From positions 162,935 through 226,934 of the forward strand of contig JAFZLC010000047.1 of the NCBI GenBank assembly GCA_017551675.1: a stretch of 64,000 nt of DNA, written 5' to 3'. The notes beneath the pieces are model-generated. The model was given only the letters and a program-made list of their open reading frames with translations. It was not told the DNA's origin and ran no database searches. Both the position numbers and the translations under genes were made by a program. Position 1 is the first letter of the stretch. Every line of letters starts with the position of its first letter. The stretch is from Paludibacteraceae bacterium. Its GTDB lineage: Bacteria > Bacteroidota > Bacteroidia > Bacteroidales > Paludibacteraceae. Shown here in pieces: positions 10,187 through 19,391 of the stretch.

Positions 10187-11090
10187 AAAATATTTAGAAG
10201 ACCCTGTCGTTGCGAAGTATTGTTCCTATCTTATGTTGGAACGATCCTATTCTGACAATACGGAACTTTCTTATTTGAATGATATTTCAAAACTATTAGA
10301 CTATCTTTCTGACGCCCATATTAGCTATACAGATGCTTCCTATGAGGTTTTGCAGGATTTTCTGATAGATCTGTCGGAACTGGGTATTGCGCAACGATCT
10401 CAGGCTCGTATCATCTCTGGAATTAAGTCTTTCTATAAGTTTCTCTTGGCAGAACAGCTTATAGAGATAGACCCTACGGAGATGCTCTCTTCTCCTAAAC
10501 TCTCTCGTCACTTACCGAATGTCCTTACACTTGATGAGGTGAATGCCATCATCGATTCTGTCGACCTGTCTGACCCCTTGGGACATCGGAATAGGGCAAT
10601 GCTTGAAACTTTATATAGCTGTGGTTTGCGTGTCTCTGAATTGGTTAATCTGCAATTGTCTAACCTCTATCTCAACGAGGAGTATATCTCTGTGATTGGA
10701 AAGGGTAACAAACAACGTCTCGTACCCATCTCCCCCAGAGCTATCCATGAAATACAAAATTGGCTGAAGGATCGTTCTCACTTTCCCATCGATAAGGCGA
10801 GCAGCGATATCCTATTCCTCAATCGAAGGGGTAAAAAACTGACAAGGGTGATGGTCTTTTATATCGTAAAGAATCATGCTGAAAAGGCAGGTGTCGTCAA
10901 AGAGATTAGTCCTCACACCTTCAGACATTCCTTTGCCACTCATCTATTGGAGGGAGGTGCCAACCTTCGTGCTATCCAGGAGATGTTGGGCCATGAATCT
11001 ATTCTGACAACAGAAATCTACTCGCACATAGATATGCAACGCTTGCGCGAGGAGGTGATACAGTTTCACCCCAGAAACCAGTGGAAATAA
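10176..11090 (+). CDS. xerD: Tyrosine recombinase XerD (chromosome dimer resolution)
   Basis: This 304-residue protein has an N-terminal SAM-like DNA-binding domain and a C-terminal catalytic domain. Visible catalytic residues are Arg152 (CGLRVSEL), His247 and Arg250 (HTFRHSFATHLLEGG), His273 (LGHES) and nucleophile Tyr282 (IYSHID). With XerC it resolves chromosome dimers at dif. Length, motif spelling and position in a housekeeping run with aroQ favour chromosomal XerD over a phage or conjugative-element integrase, and no element boundaries are visible around it. The start overlaps the aroQ 3' end. Confidence 0.9.
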   Translation: MNAEKYLEDPVVAKYCSYLMLERSYSDNTELSYLNDISKLLDYLSDAHISYTDASYEVLQDFLIDLSELGIAQRSQARIISGIKSFYKFLLAEQLIEIDPTEMLSSPKLSRHLPNVLTLDEVNAIIDSVDLSDPLGHRNRAMLETLYSCGLRVSELVNLQLSNLYLNEEYISVIGKGNKQRLVPISPRAIHEIQNWLKDRSHFPIDKASSDILFLNRRGKKLTRVMVFYIVKNHAEKAGVVKEISPHTFRHSFATHLLEGGANLRAIQEMLGHESILTTEIYSHIDMQRLREEVIQFHPRNQWK

Positions 11091-11094
11091 CGCT

Positions 11095-12609
11095 TTATTT
11101 GGTGAGTTTCACCGATTCATTCTTTGTGTTTGTATTCTCTCTTACGGTTACCTCAATCTTCCCGTCTTCTTTCAAGTGAAAGGTGAGGTCGCCACCGCTG
11201 ATCCAGTTGGTGAATAAATAACGAATGGTTAATTCGTCGTTTGCCTTCCATCCATAACAACCTGACACGTTAAAATGCCGATGAATCCCCTTAAATCGAT
11301 CGTTGGCTCTGATGCTGTATGGGGGACATACATTGGTGGATGTGCCGACCCACTTTTTATATCCTGCCTTAATGGTGTATTGCTCATTTTCTGTTGTTGT
11401 AACTGTCAGTTGAAGCTGTTTCCCTTTCTTGTTGATCTGTACGCTCTTCCAATCGAGAGTGTTCCCGTTCTTTAATGTTATCTCCTTACCGAAAAACTTC
11501 TCTTTATTACTGGATTTTCCCTTTCCATCGACAATTGGAAGGGTGTAGCTCTTTTTTATCAGATGTTTGTATGCCTTTCCCTCTTTAAGTGGGGTGTCGC
11601 TGACACGAGACATGAGTTTGTCGTAGACCATCAGTTGCTCTTTCAATCCTTTGCCTCGATTGGCTTGTGTGATGGCAACGACCATCTTCGTTTTGGGTGA
11701 TATGATGATGTATTGTCCGAATGCACCATCAGCTCTGTATGTTTTTGTCTTCTCTTGATACCATATATGATAGCCGAAATTGGAAACCATACCCGTCTTC
11801 TTATGAACCTTCATCATCTCGTTGATCCACTTTTCAGATATCAGTTGTTTACCGTTCCATTTTCCCTTGTCTAATAGTAGTTGACCGACTTTAGCCATCG
11901 ACTCCACTTGCATGTAAAGTCCCCATCCACCGGTGTTTATTCCCTCCGGACTCTCTTCCCATTCCACCTCTGTGATGTGCATGGGTGTGAAGATACGAGC
12001 TTTCAGATAGTCCAGCATCTTCATCCCTGTTGCACGTTGCACTATGGCAGAGAGCAGATAGCTCACCATCGAATCATATTCAAATGTCTCTCCTGGATTC
12101 TTGATCTCCTTACTTAGAAAAGCTTTTATCCATTCTGTCTCCTTACTTCTTAGTTGCCAATCGCGTTTGATGCCTGAACACATGACGAGCAAGTCTCGTA
12201 CAGTTAGTTTTGCCAATTCTTTTGAGATAGAGATAGTACGGATTTCATCGGGGAAAAAAGAGACCACTCGGTCTGTTATCTTCAGTTTCTGTTCGTCGAC
12301 AGCTAAACCGACAGCAATGCCCACAAATGTTTTTGAAGCAGAATATATTGTATGCGACTCCTTCGCAAGAATAGGCTTTGGATGCAGTTCGCCGATCACC
12401 TTTCCATTTCTGAGAATCATGATTCCGTGAAGTTCGCCATCCTTCGAATGAACCATTTCATCGAATAATTCTTCAATATCTGACGAAGATATTCCCTGTG
12501 ATTCAGGCGACACTCTTTCTAGATCATTGATTTGCGCACATACGGGGTTGACTGTGATTAGAAACAGTAACAACAAGAGATGTATGGTTAGATGCTTTTT
12601 ACCGTTCAT
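11095..12609 (-). CDS. Exported serine hydrolase, class C beta-lactamase family
   Basis: The 504-residue protein has a signal peptide (about residues 1-25, ending VCAQ). Its beta-lactamase/transpeptidase-like domain carries the S-x-x-K motif S90-A-S-K93, followed by a LLVMCSG motif and a Y-x-S motif (FEYDS) in place of Y-x-N. The last ~130 residues form an extra beta-rich domain without recognised motifs. Such proteins are periplasmic or envelope esterases or peptidases; true beta-lactamase activity cannot be claimed. It converges on xerD with a gap of only 4 bp and no obvious terminator between them. Confidence 0.85.
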   Translation of the reverse strand: MNGKKHLTIHLLLLLFLITVNPVCAQINDLERVSPESQGISSSDIEELFDEMVHSKDGELHGIMILRNGKVIGELHPKPILAKESHTIYSASKTFVGIAVGLAVDEQKLKITDRVVSFFPDEIRTISISKELAKLTVRDLLVMCSGIKRDWQLRSKETEWIKAFLSKEIKNPGETFEYDSMVSYLLSAIVQRATGMKMLDYLKARIFTPMHITEVEWEESPEGINTGGWGLYMQVESMAKVGQLLLDKGKWNGKQLISEKWINEMMKVHKKTGMVSNFGYHIWYQEKTKTYRADGAFGQYIIISPKTKMVVAITQANRGKGLKEQLMVYDKLMSRVSDTPLKEGKAYKHLIKKSYTLPIVDGKGKSSNKEKFFGKEITLKNGNTLDWKSVQINKKGKQLQLTVTTTENEQYTIKAGYKKWVGTSTNVCPPYSIRANDRFKGIHRHFNVSGCYGWKANDELTIRYLFTNWISGGDLTFHLKEDGKIEVTVRENTNTKNESVKLTK

Positions 12610-12621
12610 CGTTTTTTTTCA

Positions 12622-12629
12622 CAAAGATA
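12622..12629 (-). promoter_or_regulatory. -7 box for the serine hydrolase
   Basis: Read on the minus strand this is TATCTTTG, an exact TAnnTTTG match. It is only 12 bp from the ATG, implying a very short leader. No -33 TTTG is evident. Confidence 0.45.
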
Positions 12630-12807
12630 GGAAAAAATGGAAATGAAGGTTGCGAGTGTACTCAGTTAAACAAATAAGAAATACCTTTGGGTTATACTTG
12701 CAGAACTTAGATTTTTTTAGTACTATTGCCCGTTTTTTAATAGAAATGAGTGATGACCAGTAGTTGGTCTAATTGCGAATGTTTTTCTTTACGATAAGGT
12801 CACAGAT

Positions 12808-14304
12808 ATGGCAGAGATGAAAAATTTGGCGAAGCAAACCGCCATCTATGGTATTAGTAGTATTTTGGGGAAGTTCCTCAATTGGTGTTTAGTTCCACTT
12901 TATACATATATTTTAACCAGTTCGGCTGAGTATGGTGTTGTGACGAATCTCTATGCATGGACGGCACTTCTGTTGGTGATACTTACGTATGGAATGGAGA
13001 CGGGATTCTTCCGTTTTGTCAACAAATCGGAAGAGGATCCACAGAACGTCTATAGTTCTGTGCTGTGGTGTGTAGGTTCCACATCACTGATCTTTGCGGT
13101 AATGGCTTGCCTCTATTCCCAATCTATCGCAAACTTTTTAGGCTATTCCAACCATCCGGAATATATCTCCATGATGGCGGTCATTGTAGCCATGGATGCT
13201 TTCGGATGTATACCGTTTGCCTATCTGCGTTATCAAAACAAGGCAGCCCGCTTTGCTATCATCAAGTTGATTATGATTATAATCAACATCTTCTTCAATA
13301 TTTTCTTCCTTTTGATTTGTCCATGGTTGATGGAGAAAGCACCTTCGTTGGTTGATTGGTTCTACGATCCGAATTATGGAGTGGGATATGTCTTTGTGTC
13401 CAATTTGATTTCCACGATATCTGTCACCCTTATGTTGTTGCCACAAATCTTAAAGGCTAAGTTCTCTGTGGATGGTGGACTATTGAGTAAGATTCTTCGG
13501 TATTCATTACCCCTACTGATATTGGGTGTTGCAGGTATCATGAATCAGACGATAGATAAGATTATCTTCCCATATTTAATACCAGACAGATTGGAGGCGG
13601 AGACCCAGTTGGGTATCTATGGAGCCTGCTTTAAGATCGCCATGGTGATGATGGTCTTCACACAAGCGTTTCGTTATGCTTACGAACCTTTTGTCTTTGC
13701 GCAGAACAAGGGAGGAGATAAGAAAAACGAGTATGCAGATGCGATGAAGTTCTTTATCATCTTTTCCTTGCTGATTGTGTTGGGTATGGTCTTCTTTTTG
13801 GATGTACTGAAATACCTGATACGCAGTGATTATTGGGTAGGATTGAAGGTGGTACCAATCATTCTTTTCTCTTATCTGTTTCAAGGTATCTTTTTCAATT
13901 TGTCTTTGTGGTACAAACTGATAGATAAAACCATTTTTGGCGCCATTCTCTCCCTCATAGGGTTGGTTATCACATTGGTTATCAACATCGTTTTCGTCCC
14001 ACAATATGGATATATGGCATCAGCTGCCGCCTCTTTGTGCTGCTATTTTATGATTATGCTCATATCCTATTTCCTCGGACAGAAATATTATCCTATCAAT
14101 TACGATTTGAAGTCTATCTTCCTTTACGTTGTAGTTGCCTTAGCACTTCTGGCGATTAGTTATCTGTCGCCATTGGAGGGCGTTTTGAAATATATTCAAA
14201 ACATCATACTGATTCTCCTCTTTGTCGCGTTGATAATTAAGAGAGACCTCCCATTGTCGGCTATTCCAGTTGTTGGGAAGTTCTTTTCTAAACGCGCAGG
14301 ATAA
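12808..14304 (+). CDS. Polysaccharide/lipid-linked oligosaccharide flippase (MOP/Wzx-like)
   Basis: The 498-residue integral membrane protein has about 12-14 hydrophobic segments along its whole length. The N-terminus (KQTAIYGISSILGKFLNW) is typical of Bacteroidota polysaccharide biosynthesis proteins of the MATE/MOP flippase superfamily. Such proteins move undecaprenyl-linked glycan units across the inner membrane for capsule, O-antigen or S-layer glycan assembly. No glycosyltransferases lie beside it, so this is an orphan flippase rather than part of a capsule locus, and its substrate is unknown. The 198-bp upstream gap contains a possible -7 box TACCTTTG (12682-12689) without a matching -33 element. 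Confidence 0.88.
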   Translation: MAEMKNLAKQTAIYGISSILGKFLNWCLVPLYTYILTSSAEYGVVTNLYAWTALLLVILTYGMETGFFRFVNKSEEDPQNVYSSVLWCVGSTSLIFAVMACLYSQSIANFLGYSNHPEYISMMAVIVAMDAFGCIPFAYLRYQNKAARFAIIKLIMIIINIFFNIFFLLICPWLMEKAPSLVDWFYDPNYGVGYVFVSNLISTISVTLMLLPQILKAKFSVDGGLLSKILRYSLPLLILGVAGIMNQTIDKIIFPYLIPDRLEAETQLGIYGACFKIAMVMMVFTQAFRYAYEPFVFAQNKGGDKKNEYADAMKFFIIFSLLIVLGMVFFLDVLKYLIRSDYWVGLKVVPIILFSYLFQGIFFNLSLWYKLIDKTIFGAILSLIGLVITLVINIVFVPQYGYMASAAASLCCYFMIMLISYFLGQKYYPINYDLKSIFLYVVVALALLAISYLSPLEGVLKYIQNIILILLFVALIIKRDLPLSAIPVVGKFFSKRAG

Positions 14305-14349
14305 ATTCATCTGAGGTGAGTTTTTTATATGATTTGTCAAAATATATTT

Positions 14350-14460
14350 TAAATTTGCTAGAAATCCTTAAAGTTGGTTTTTGAAAATTCTTTTCGGGGA
14401 ATCTCATACTAACTAATGTTTAAACAGTGAATTTATAGCATTCACCTAATACTTAAGACC
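14350..14460 (+). promoter_or_regulatory. -7 box and structured leader of dcuB
   Basis: TAAATTTG at 14350-14357 fits TAnnTTTG and implies a leader of roughly 95 nt. The leader contains a hairpin with arms GTGAAT and ATTCAC just upstream of the ATG and a GTTTAAACA block that also occurs in the leader before the gene at 46351. No -33 TTTG is visible. Confidence 0.4.
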
Positions 14461-15807
14461 ATGGAAATAACAATAATGATTCTACAATTGTTGGTGGTAT
14501 TGCTGGCATTGTATGTGGGTTCTCGCTACGGAAGTTTGGCTTTGGGTGCCATCAGTGGTATAGGATTAGCCATTTTAGTGTTCGGTTTTGGATTGAAGCC
14601 TGGAAATCCTCCTACAGACGTTATTTATATAATCATAGCAGCCGTTACGTGTGCAGGTATTATGCAAGCAAGCGGTGGTATGGATTGGTTGATTCAGATA
14701 GCAGAGAGACTGCTACGAAAACATCCGAAGTACATTACTATTCTAGCCCCTTTGTGTACCTTTTTCTTAACGGTATTGGTTGGTACGGGACATGTTGTCT
14801 ATACATTAATGCCCATAATTTGTGATATCTCATTGAAAAAAGGAATTCGTCCGGAGCGTCCATGTGGTGTGGCCAGTATTGCTTCACAAGTGGGTATCAC
14901 CTGTTCGCCTATCGCAGCAGCGGTAGCTTCGTTTGTTGTCATTTCCAATGAGAATGGTTTTGATGTCAATAATCTAGGTGTTATCGCTATCACTATTCCT
15001 GCCTGTATTTGTGGATTGATGGCCGCTGCGGCATGGTCTTACAACAGAGGATTGGACCTTGATAAGGACCCTCAGTTTCAAGCACGTTTGGCGGATCCTA
15101 AGATGAAAGAATATATGTTTGGTAGTACAGCGTCAGTCCTCGATAAAGAGGTAAGTAAACAAGCTAAAGCTGCAGTATATATATTTTTAGGAGCATTAGC
15201 CATCATTGTGTTATTCTCTGTTATGCAAATCATCAAACATGACATTCGTCCGTTTTACGATGGTAAACCATTAGGAATGAATATTATCATTCAGATTGTG
15301 ATGATAGCCGCCGCTGCTTTTATGATTATATTCTGCAAGGCAGAACCTAAAAAGGCGGTGGCAGGACCTGTTTGGCAGAGTGGTATGGTCGCTGTGGTAG
15401 CTATTTATGGTATAGCATGGTTGGCAGACACATTCTTCTCTAATTATCTTGATGTGATGAAAGGTGGGTTGACAGGTATTGTTAGTGAATATCCATGGTG
15501 CATAGCGTTTGCTTTCTTCGCAGTTTCTGTATTGATCAATTCACAAGGAGCAGTTGTGGTTGCCATGTTGCCGCTTGCCTATTCTTTGGGTATTCCAGGT
15601 CCTGTATTGTTGGGCGTGTTGCCAAGTGTCTATGGATACTTTTTCATTCCGAACTACCCAAGCGATATAGCCACAGTGAATTTCGACCGGTCTGGTACCA
15701 CTGTCATCGGTAAATATCTGCTCAATCATAGTTTCATGATCCCTGGATTGATTTGTGTGATTGTCAGCACGCTTGTTGCTATGTTTTTGACACGTTTGAT
15801 TTACTAA
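14461..15807 (+). CDS. dcuB: Anaerobic C4-dicarboxylate transporter, Dcu family
   Basis: The 448-residue polytopic protein matches the DcuA/DcuB family throughout: an N-terminal hydrophobic hairpin, ITCSPIAAA in the middle, and GYFFIPNYPSDIATVNFDRSGTT near the C-terminus. It sits in the inner membrane and exchanges fumarate, malate, aspartate and succinate. In a fermenting Bacteroidales cell the likely role is succinate export or fumarate/succinate antiport tied to fumarate respiration. The exact subtype (DcuA or DcuB) is inferred. It is monocistronic, with its own leader and a strong terminator. Confidence 0.9.
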   Translation: MEITIMILQLLVVLLALYVGSRYGSLALGAISGIGLAILVFGFGLKPGNPPTDVIYIIIAAVTCAGIMQASGGMDWLIQIAERLLRKHPKYITILAPLCTFFLTVLVGTGHVVYTLMPIICDISLKKGIRPERPCGVASIASQVGITCSPIAAAVASFVVISNENGFDVNNLGVIAITIPACICGLMAAAAWSYNRGLDLDKDPQFQARLADPKMKEYMFGSTASVLDKEVSKQAKAAVYIFLGALAIIVLFSVMQIIKHDIRPFYDGKPLGMNIIIQIVMIAAAAFMIIFCKAEPKKAVAGPVWQSGMVAVVAIYGIAWLADTFFSNYLDVMKGGLTGIVSEYPWCIAFAFFAVSVLINSQGAVVVAMLPLAYSLGIPGPVLLGVLPSVYGYFFIPNYPSDIATVNFDRSGTTVIGKYLLNHSFMIPGLICVIVSTLVAMFLTRLIY

Positions 15808-15830
15808 TCATAAGTTGGACATATAGGTTT

Positions 15831-15866
15831 ATGAGATGGGGTTAAAAATCCCATCTCATTTTTTAT
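15831..15866 (+). terminator. Intrinsic terminator after dcuB
   Basis: The perfect arms ATGAGATGGG and CCCATCTCAT are followed by TTTTTTATTT. Confidence 0.9.
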
Positions 15867-16036
15867 TTGATGAACAACAAAAAAAACATGAACTTCGAAA
15901 AAAAATGAAGTTCACTGAAAAAATCCGCCACTCGTTGAAATAAATAGTTGATTCTTTTTCGTCTTTCTACTTTTACATCGTGAATAAGAATGTGCACTCT
16001 TATTTTTATGCTAAACTGAATGTAAATTAAAGAATC

Positions 16037-16546
16037 ATGAACAAGAAAAATTGTAAAATCTTAGAAAGCATTTTTGTGTTGCTTTTCGCTAGTATGACGA
16101 TGACAATTTCGGCAGCAACTGCAACACAAGTGTTGGTGGAGCAAGAAGGTTCCATCGAATCCTTCATTATCTATGATGGAGGGAAAATGTATTTCTCCGA
16201 CAATCAATTGATACTCGATACTCTTGGGAATGGGAATTTTATGGCGAAACCGTTGTTGTCTGTGAATAAGTTGCAGTTTGCCACGGTTGAAATCTCATCA
16301 ATGGGAACGATGGAGGTTTTGAACTCATCGCTCTCGGTCACCACCCATCCTAATCCTGTTGTTGATTATATGATTGTCAGGATGAATCAGGAAGGTCCTT
16401 TCCCGTATCAGATTTATAATACGAACGGACAGGTGATCATGCAAGGAAATGTTGTCAATGGTGAGGCTATTGACCTCAGTTCGCTTGCAGTGGGTGTTTA
16501 TTTTATAAAAGTAGAAGATACATATTTCAAATTTAGTAAGCTATGA
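16037..16546 (+). CDS. Small secreted T9SS type A sorting-domain protein (copy 1 of a two-gene unit)
   Basis: The 169-residue protein has a signal peptide (hydrophobic to about residue 28, ending ISA). A ~55-residue beta-rich segment follows with the pattern GSIESFIIYDGGKMYF ... NKLQFATVE. The C-terminal type A sorting domain begins at HPNPVVDYMIV and ends YFIKVEDTYFKFSKL. The fold between signal and sorting domain is too small for a catalytic domain. Its TGA overlaps the ATG of the next gene by four bases (ATGA), so translation is coupled. A paralogous pair with the same order and the same overlap lies at 47532-49906. A possible role is as a T9SS-exported partner or anchor for the neighbouring protein, which has no sorting domain of its own. 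Confidence 0.8.
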   Translation: MNKKNCKILESIFVLLFASMTMTISAATATQVLVEQEGSIESFIIYDGGKMYFSDNQLILDTLGNGNFMAKPLLSVNKLQFATVEISSMGTMEVLNSSLSVTTHPNPVVDYMIVRMNQEGPFPYQIYNTNGQVIMQGNVVNGEAIDLSSLAVGVYFIKVEDTYFKFSKL

Positions 16547-19101
16547 AACGCCATATATTATTCTTAATATCAATCGTCGTCGGACTGGCCATGCTTGCGC
16601 AAAGTCGGATGAATTTTCACCTCACGACGCAGCTAATTGAGTCGTTCAATCTGTCAGATATTGATACGATTCGTTTTAAGGAAGGCTATGCTTATGTAGA
16701 GGGAAAGAATGAACAATCATACCAAATCGAATCCATCGATAGTGTCACCTTCACGTTGGAGTCTGGTGCATTGCAAGGTGATACCGTTTTCGTTACATAT
16801 AACGCATCTGAGGTGACGGTCGTCAACCCCTATCCTTCGGTTAGTGTGGAGACAAACGGAGCAGATGTAACAGTCATACCATCAACAGGTCAGAAGGGTA
16901 TAGTTTATTATCTGAGTGGAGAGTCGGACAATGGTTCATTCCAGATCACTCCAGACAGAGGTTTTACGTTGGTGTTTGATAACCTTTCACTATCAAACAG
17001 TAATGCTCCCATTGTCGTAAACGAGAGTGAAGATGCAGAATCACATACAGCCAATATCCATCTGATTGGATCCTCTATGCTTTCCGATTCCGAGTCGAAT
17101 AATCTGAAATCAGCACTCTATACCAAATCTAAAATGGTGATTAATCAGGATGGATTTGATGGTTCGTTATCCATCAAAGGAAATAAGAAACATGCCATTA
17201 ATTCATCCAAAAACATTGAACTGTATAACGGTAAGATCGTTATCGTAGGTGCAGAGGGAGACGGTATCAATGCAGATGCTCTGAAGATGTATGGTGGAGC
17301 TTTAGAGATTGCTGGTACGTCTGGCGATGGGGTTGATTGCAGTGAAGAGATTCTTGTTGAAGGAGGTACCATCACATTAGATGTTACAGCAGATGACACA
17401 AAAGGTTTGAAGAGTGATAGTCTCATCAACATGACGGGCGGTTCTGTCGTTGCAACCGTGAAGGGTGCAGGATCTAAGGCGATGAAGGCAGACAAGGGTG
17501 TGAACATCCGTGGCGGTGTGCTGACAGCCTACCTTATGGCAGAGACACCTTTTCAGGAGACCGATGCTTCGTCGGGTGAATTGAATTTCAGCTATAATTC
17601 AGCCATCTCATGCAATCAGGAGATTACGATTCAGGAGGAAGGAAAGGTGATTGTGGAGGGAGCCGGTGTTGCCGCCAGAGGATTGAATGCAGATGCCAAT
17701 GTCAATATTTTAGGAGGCGCACTTCAATTGAATCTTACAGGAAAACATTATGTTGAGTCCACAGGAGATACGACAACCGTTTGTGGTGTCAAGGCCGATC
17801 ATCAAGTGATGATAACATCAGGCTCTGTTGATATGACGATAGGAAGTGATGCCAATGCATCAAAAGGTATTAAGGCAGATTATGTTGATATCAGGGGAGG
17901 GGCAGTTTCCATCACAAATAATGGAAAGTATTTCTCCACGACAAGCACATCCTCGTCAAGTTCAACTAATCCATTTGGAGGAGGTGGTCGTCCCGGTGGC
18001 GGTTCATCAACCATCACAACGGTCAATTCGACAGTGGCAAAGGCCATAAAAGGAGATCGAGAGGTGAATATCACGGGCGGTACACTCGTATTGAATGTTC
18101 CGTCGGGCAAAGGTATCACTTGTGATAGTCTGATTACGATTGGACAGAAGAACGGAGAAGATTCAGATTTGAGTCTGACGATTGTTTCAGGATCACAAAA
18201 TGAATCCACCTATAGCAAGGGAGGCGAGAATAATCGCACGAAGTATATGTGTGTTCCTAAGGGAATTAATTGTGATGGAGAGGTAGTTATCAATAGTGGT
18301 ACATTGGATATTACATCATACGATACAGGCATCAAGGGAAGATATTTAACGGTCAATGGAGGTAAAATAACAGTTTGGGCCTCTTATGACCAGGGACTCC
18401 ATGGCGAATATGAGTTGACGGTTAATGGAGGAGATATCTTGGTGTCGGAATCATACGAAGCGATGGAAAGTATAAAAATGACCTTTAACGGAGGTGTGAC
18501 CTCCAACTATGGAAAGGATGATGTCTGGAATTGTTCCAAGGCCACCACGGGGTCTAATAATACGATTATTCTGACTGTCAATGGCGGGTATCACTATCTG
18601 AAGGTTATTGGTAGTGGAGATACAGACGTGGTAGATTCTAATGGATCATTCTCCTTCACAGGAGGAGTAGTGATTGTAGAGACAGGATCGGGAAGCACCT
18701 TAGATTGTGATGGAACGAAGAGTTTCTCGGGTACCCCTATTCTGATGCTCTTCGGAGGAAAGACCGAAGGAGTGCCAAGCGGATCGGATATATGCAATAA
18801 GATGATCAATACCATTTCTGCGAATACCCGTTATTCTGCTGTTGTAGATAACCGTGTGCAAGCATCTTTCACAACCACGGCAACAGCCAGCTCATTAATG
18901 TATTTTGCACCGGGCTCCCCTTCATTCTATTCAGGAGGAAGTGTGAGCAACAGTAAGGAGGTATATTTCCGTAGCAATGGAAATACAACATTGACATTCA
19001 GTTATGATGGCACGATTTCCAACGGAAGCCAGATAACGAATGTGACCAGCGCCACAGCTTCATCTATGGGCGGTGGACCAGGCGGTCCTGGCGGTTGGTA
19101 A
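16543..19101 (+). CDS. Cthe_2159-type carbohydrate-binding beta-helix protein (copy 1)
   Basis: The 852-residue protein has an N-terminal signal peptide and a short beta module (IDTIRFKEGYAYVEG). It then has many right-handed beta-helix turns of the form MYGGALEIAG, VEGGTITLDV and ITGGTLVLNV, separated by GDGIN/KGIK-type turns. This is the pattern of the Cthe_2159 (DUF4353) family, whose founding member binds cellulose and pectin. Glycine-rich inserts occur in the middle (GGGGRPGGG) and at the C-terminus (GGGPGGPGGW). No T9SS sorting domain is visible. It is coupled to the small T9SS protein upstream. Carbohydrate binding is a family inference; enzyme activity is not claimed. Confidence 0.8.
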   Translation: MKRHILFLISIVVGLAMLAQSRMNFHLTTQLIESFNLSDIDTIRFKEGYAYVEGKNEQSYQIESIDSVTFTLESGALQGDTVFVTYNASEVTVVNPYPSVSVETNGADVTVIPSTGQKGIVYYLSGESDNGSFQITPDRGFTLVFDNLSLSNSNAPIVVNESEDAESHTANIHLIGSSMLSDSESNNLKSALYTKSKMVINQDGFDGSLSIKGNKKHAINSSKNIELYNGKIVIVGAEGDGINADALKMYGGALEIAGTSGDGVDCSEEILVEGGTITLDVTADDTKGLKSDSLINMTGGSVVATVKGAGSKAMKADKGVNIRGGVLTAYLMAETPFQETDASSGELNFSYNSAISCNQEITIQEEGKVIVEGAGVAARGLNADANVNILGGALQLNLTGKHYVESTGDTTTVCGVKADHQVMITSGSVDMTIGSDANASKGIKADYVDIRGGAVSITNNGKYFSTTSTSSSSSTNPFGGGGRPGGGSSTITTVNSTVAKAIKGDREVNITGGTLVLNVPSGKGITCDSLITIGQKNGEDSDLSLTIVSGSQNESTYSKGGENNRTKYMCVPKGINCDGEVVINSGTLDITSYDTGIKGRYLTVNGGKITVWASYDQGLHGEYELTVNGGDILVSESYEAMESIKMTFNGGVTSNYGKDDVWNCSKATTGSNNTIILTVNGGYHYLKVIGSGDTDVVDSNGSFSFTGGVVIVETGSGSTLDCDGTKSFSGTPILMLFGGKTEGVPSGSDICNKMINTISANTRYSAVVDNRVQASFTTTATASSLMYFAPGSPSFYSGGSVSNSKEVYFRSNGNTTLTFSYDGTISNGSQITNVTSATASSMGGGPGGPGGW

Positions 19102-19154
19102 TTTCAGATAATATCACAAGGCCCCCTAAGCTGAACTACTTGTTGTTGTGCAAC

Positions 19155-19195
19155 AAAGGTTGATTGAAGTACACTTCGATCAACCTTTCATTTTA
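19155..19195 (+). terminator. Stem-loop terminator after the Cthe_2159-type gene
   Basis: AAAGGTTGA...TCAACCTTT with an inner GAAGT/ACTTC extension forms a long stem, followed by a T-rich stretch. The U-tract is imperfect. Confidence 0.7.
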
Positions 19196-19220
19196 TAGGT
19201 TTGAAGGGATGTTTGAGATG

Positions 19221-19366
19221 CAATCCGAAATTTATTGTAATATTGCAGTAAATTTCGGATTGACTGTTGGAAATATGATGAAATCGTCTCAAAAGATTAG
19301 TTTTATTTATACGTTTTGTGATTGTAATCCGAATTTTTGTGTAATATTGCAGTAAATTTCGGATTG
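19221..19366 (+). repeat. Two copies of an inverted-repeat element upstream of the first AAA ATPase gene
   Basis: Copy 1 (19221-19262) has perfect 14-bp arms (CAATCCGAAATTTA and its complement) around a 14-nt spacer. Copy 2 (19326-19366) keeps 27 identical bases covering spacer and right arm, but its left arm is partly degraded. The spacer contains TAATATTG, one mismatch from the -7 consensus. Copy 2 ends about 25 bp before the ATG at 19392, a position expected for an operator or recombination site. Confidence 0.7.
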
Positions 19367-19391
19367 AATAATTTATTAGAACAAGAAATCT

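Noticed and set aside
10176..11090. Mobile-element integrase
   Set aside because: The tyrosine recombinase has XerD-type length and motifs, overlaps aroQ, and no att-like repeats or cargo lie around it.
11095..12609. Antibiotic-resistance beta-lactamase
   Set aside because: The S-x-x-K fold is present, but the Y-x-N motif is altered and a large extra C-terminal domain is present; this class is mostly non-resistance serine hydrolases.
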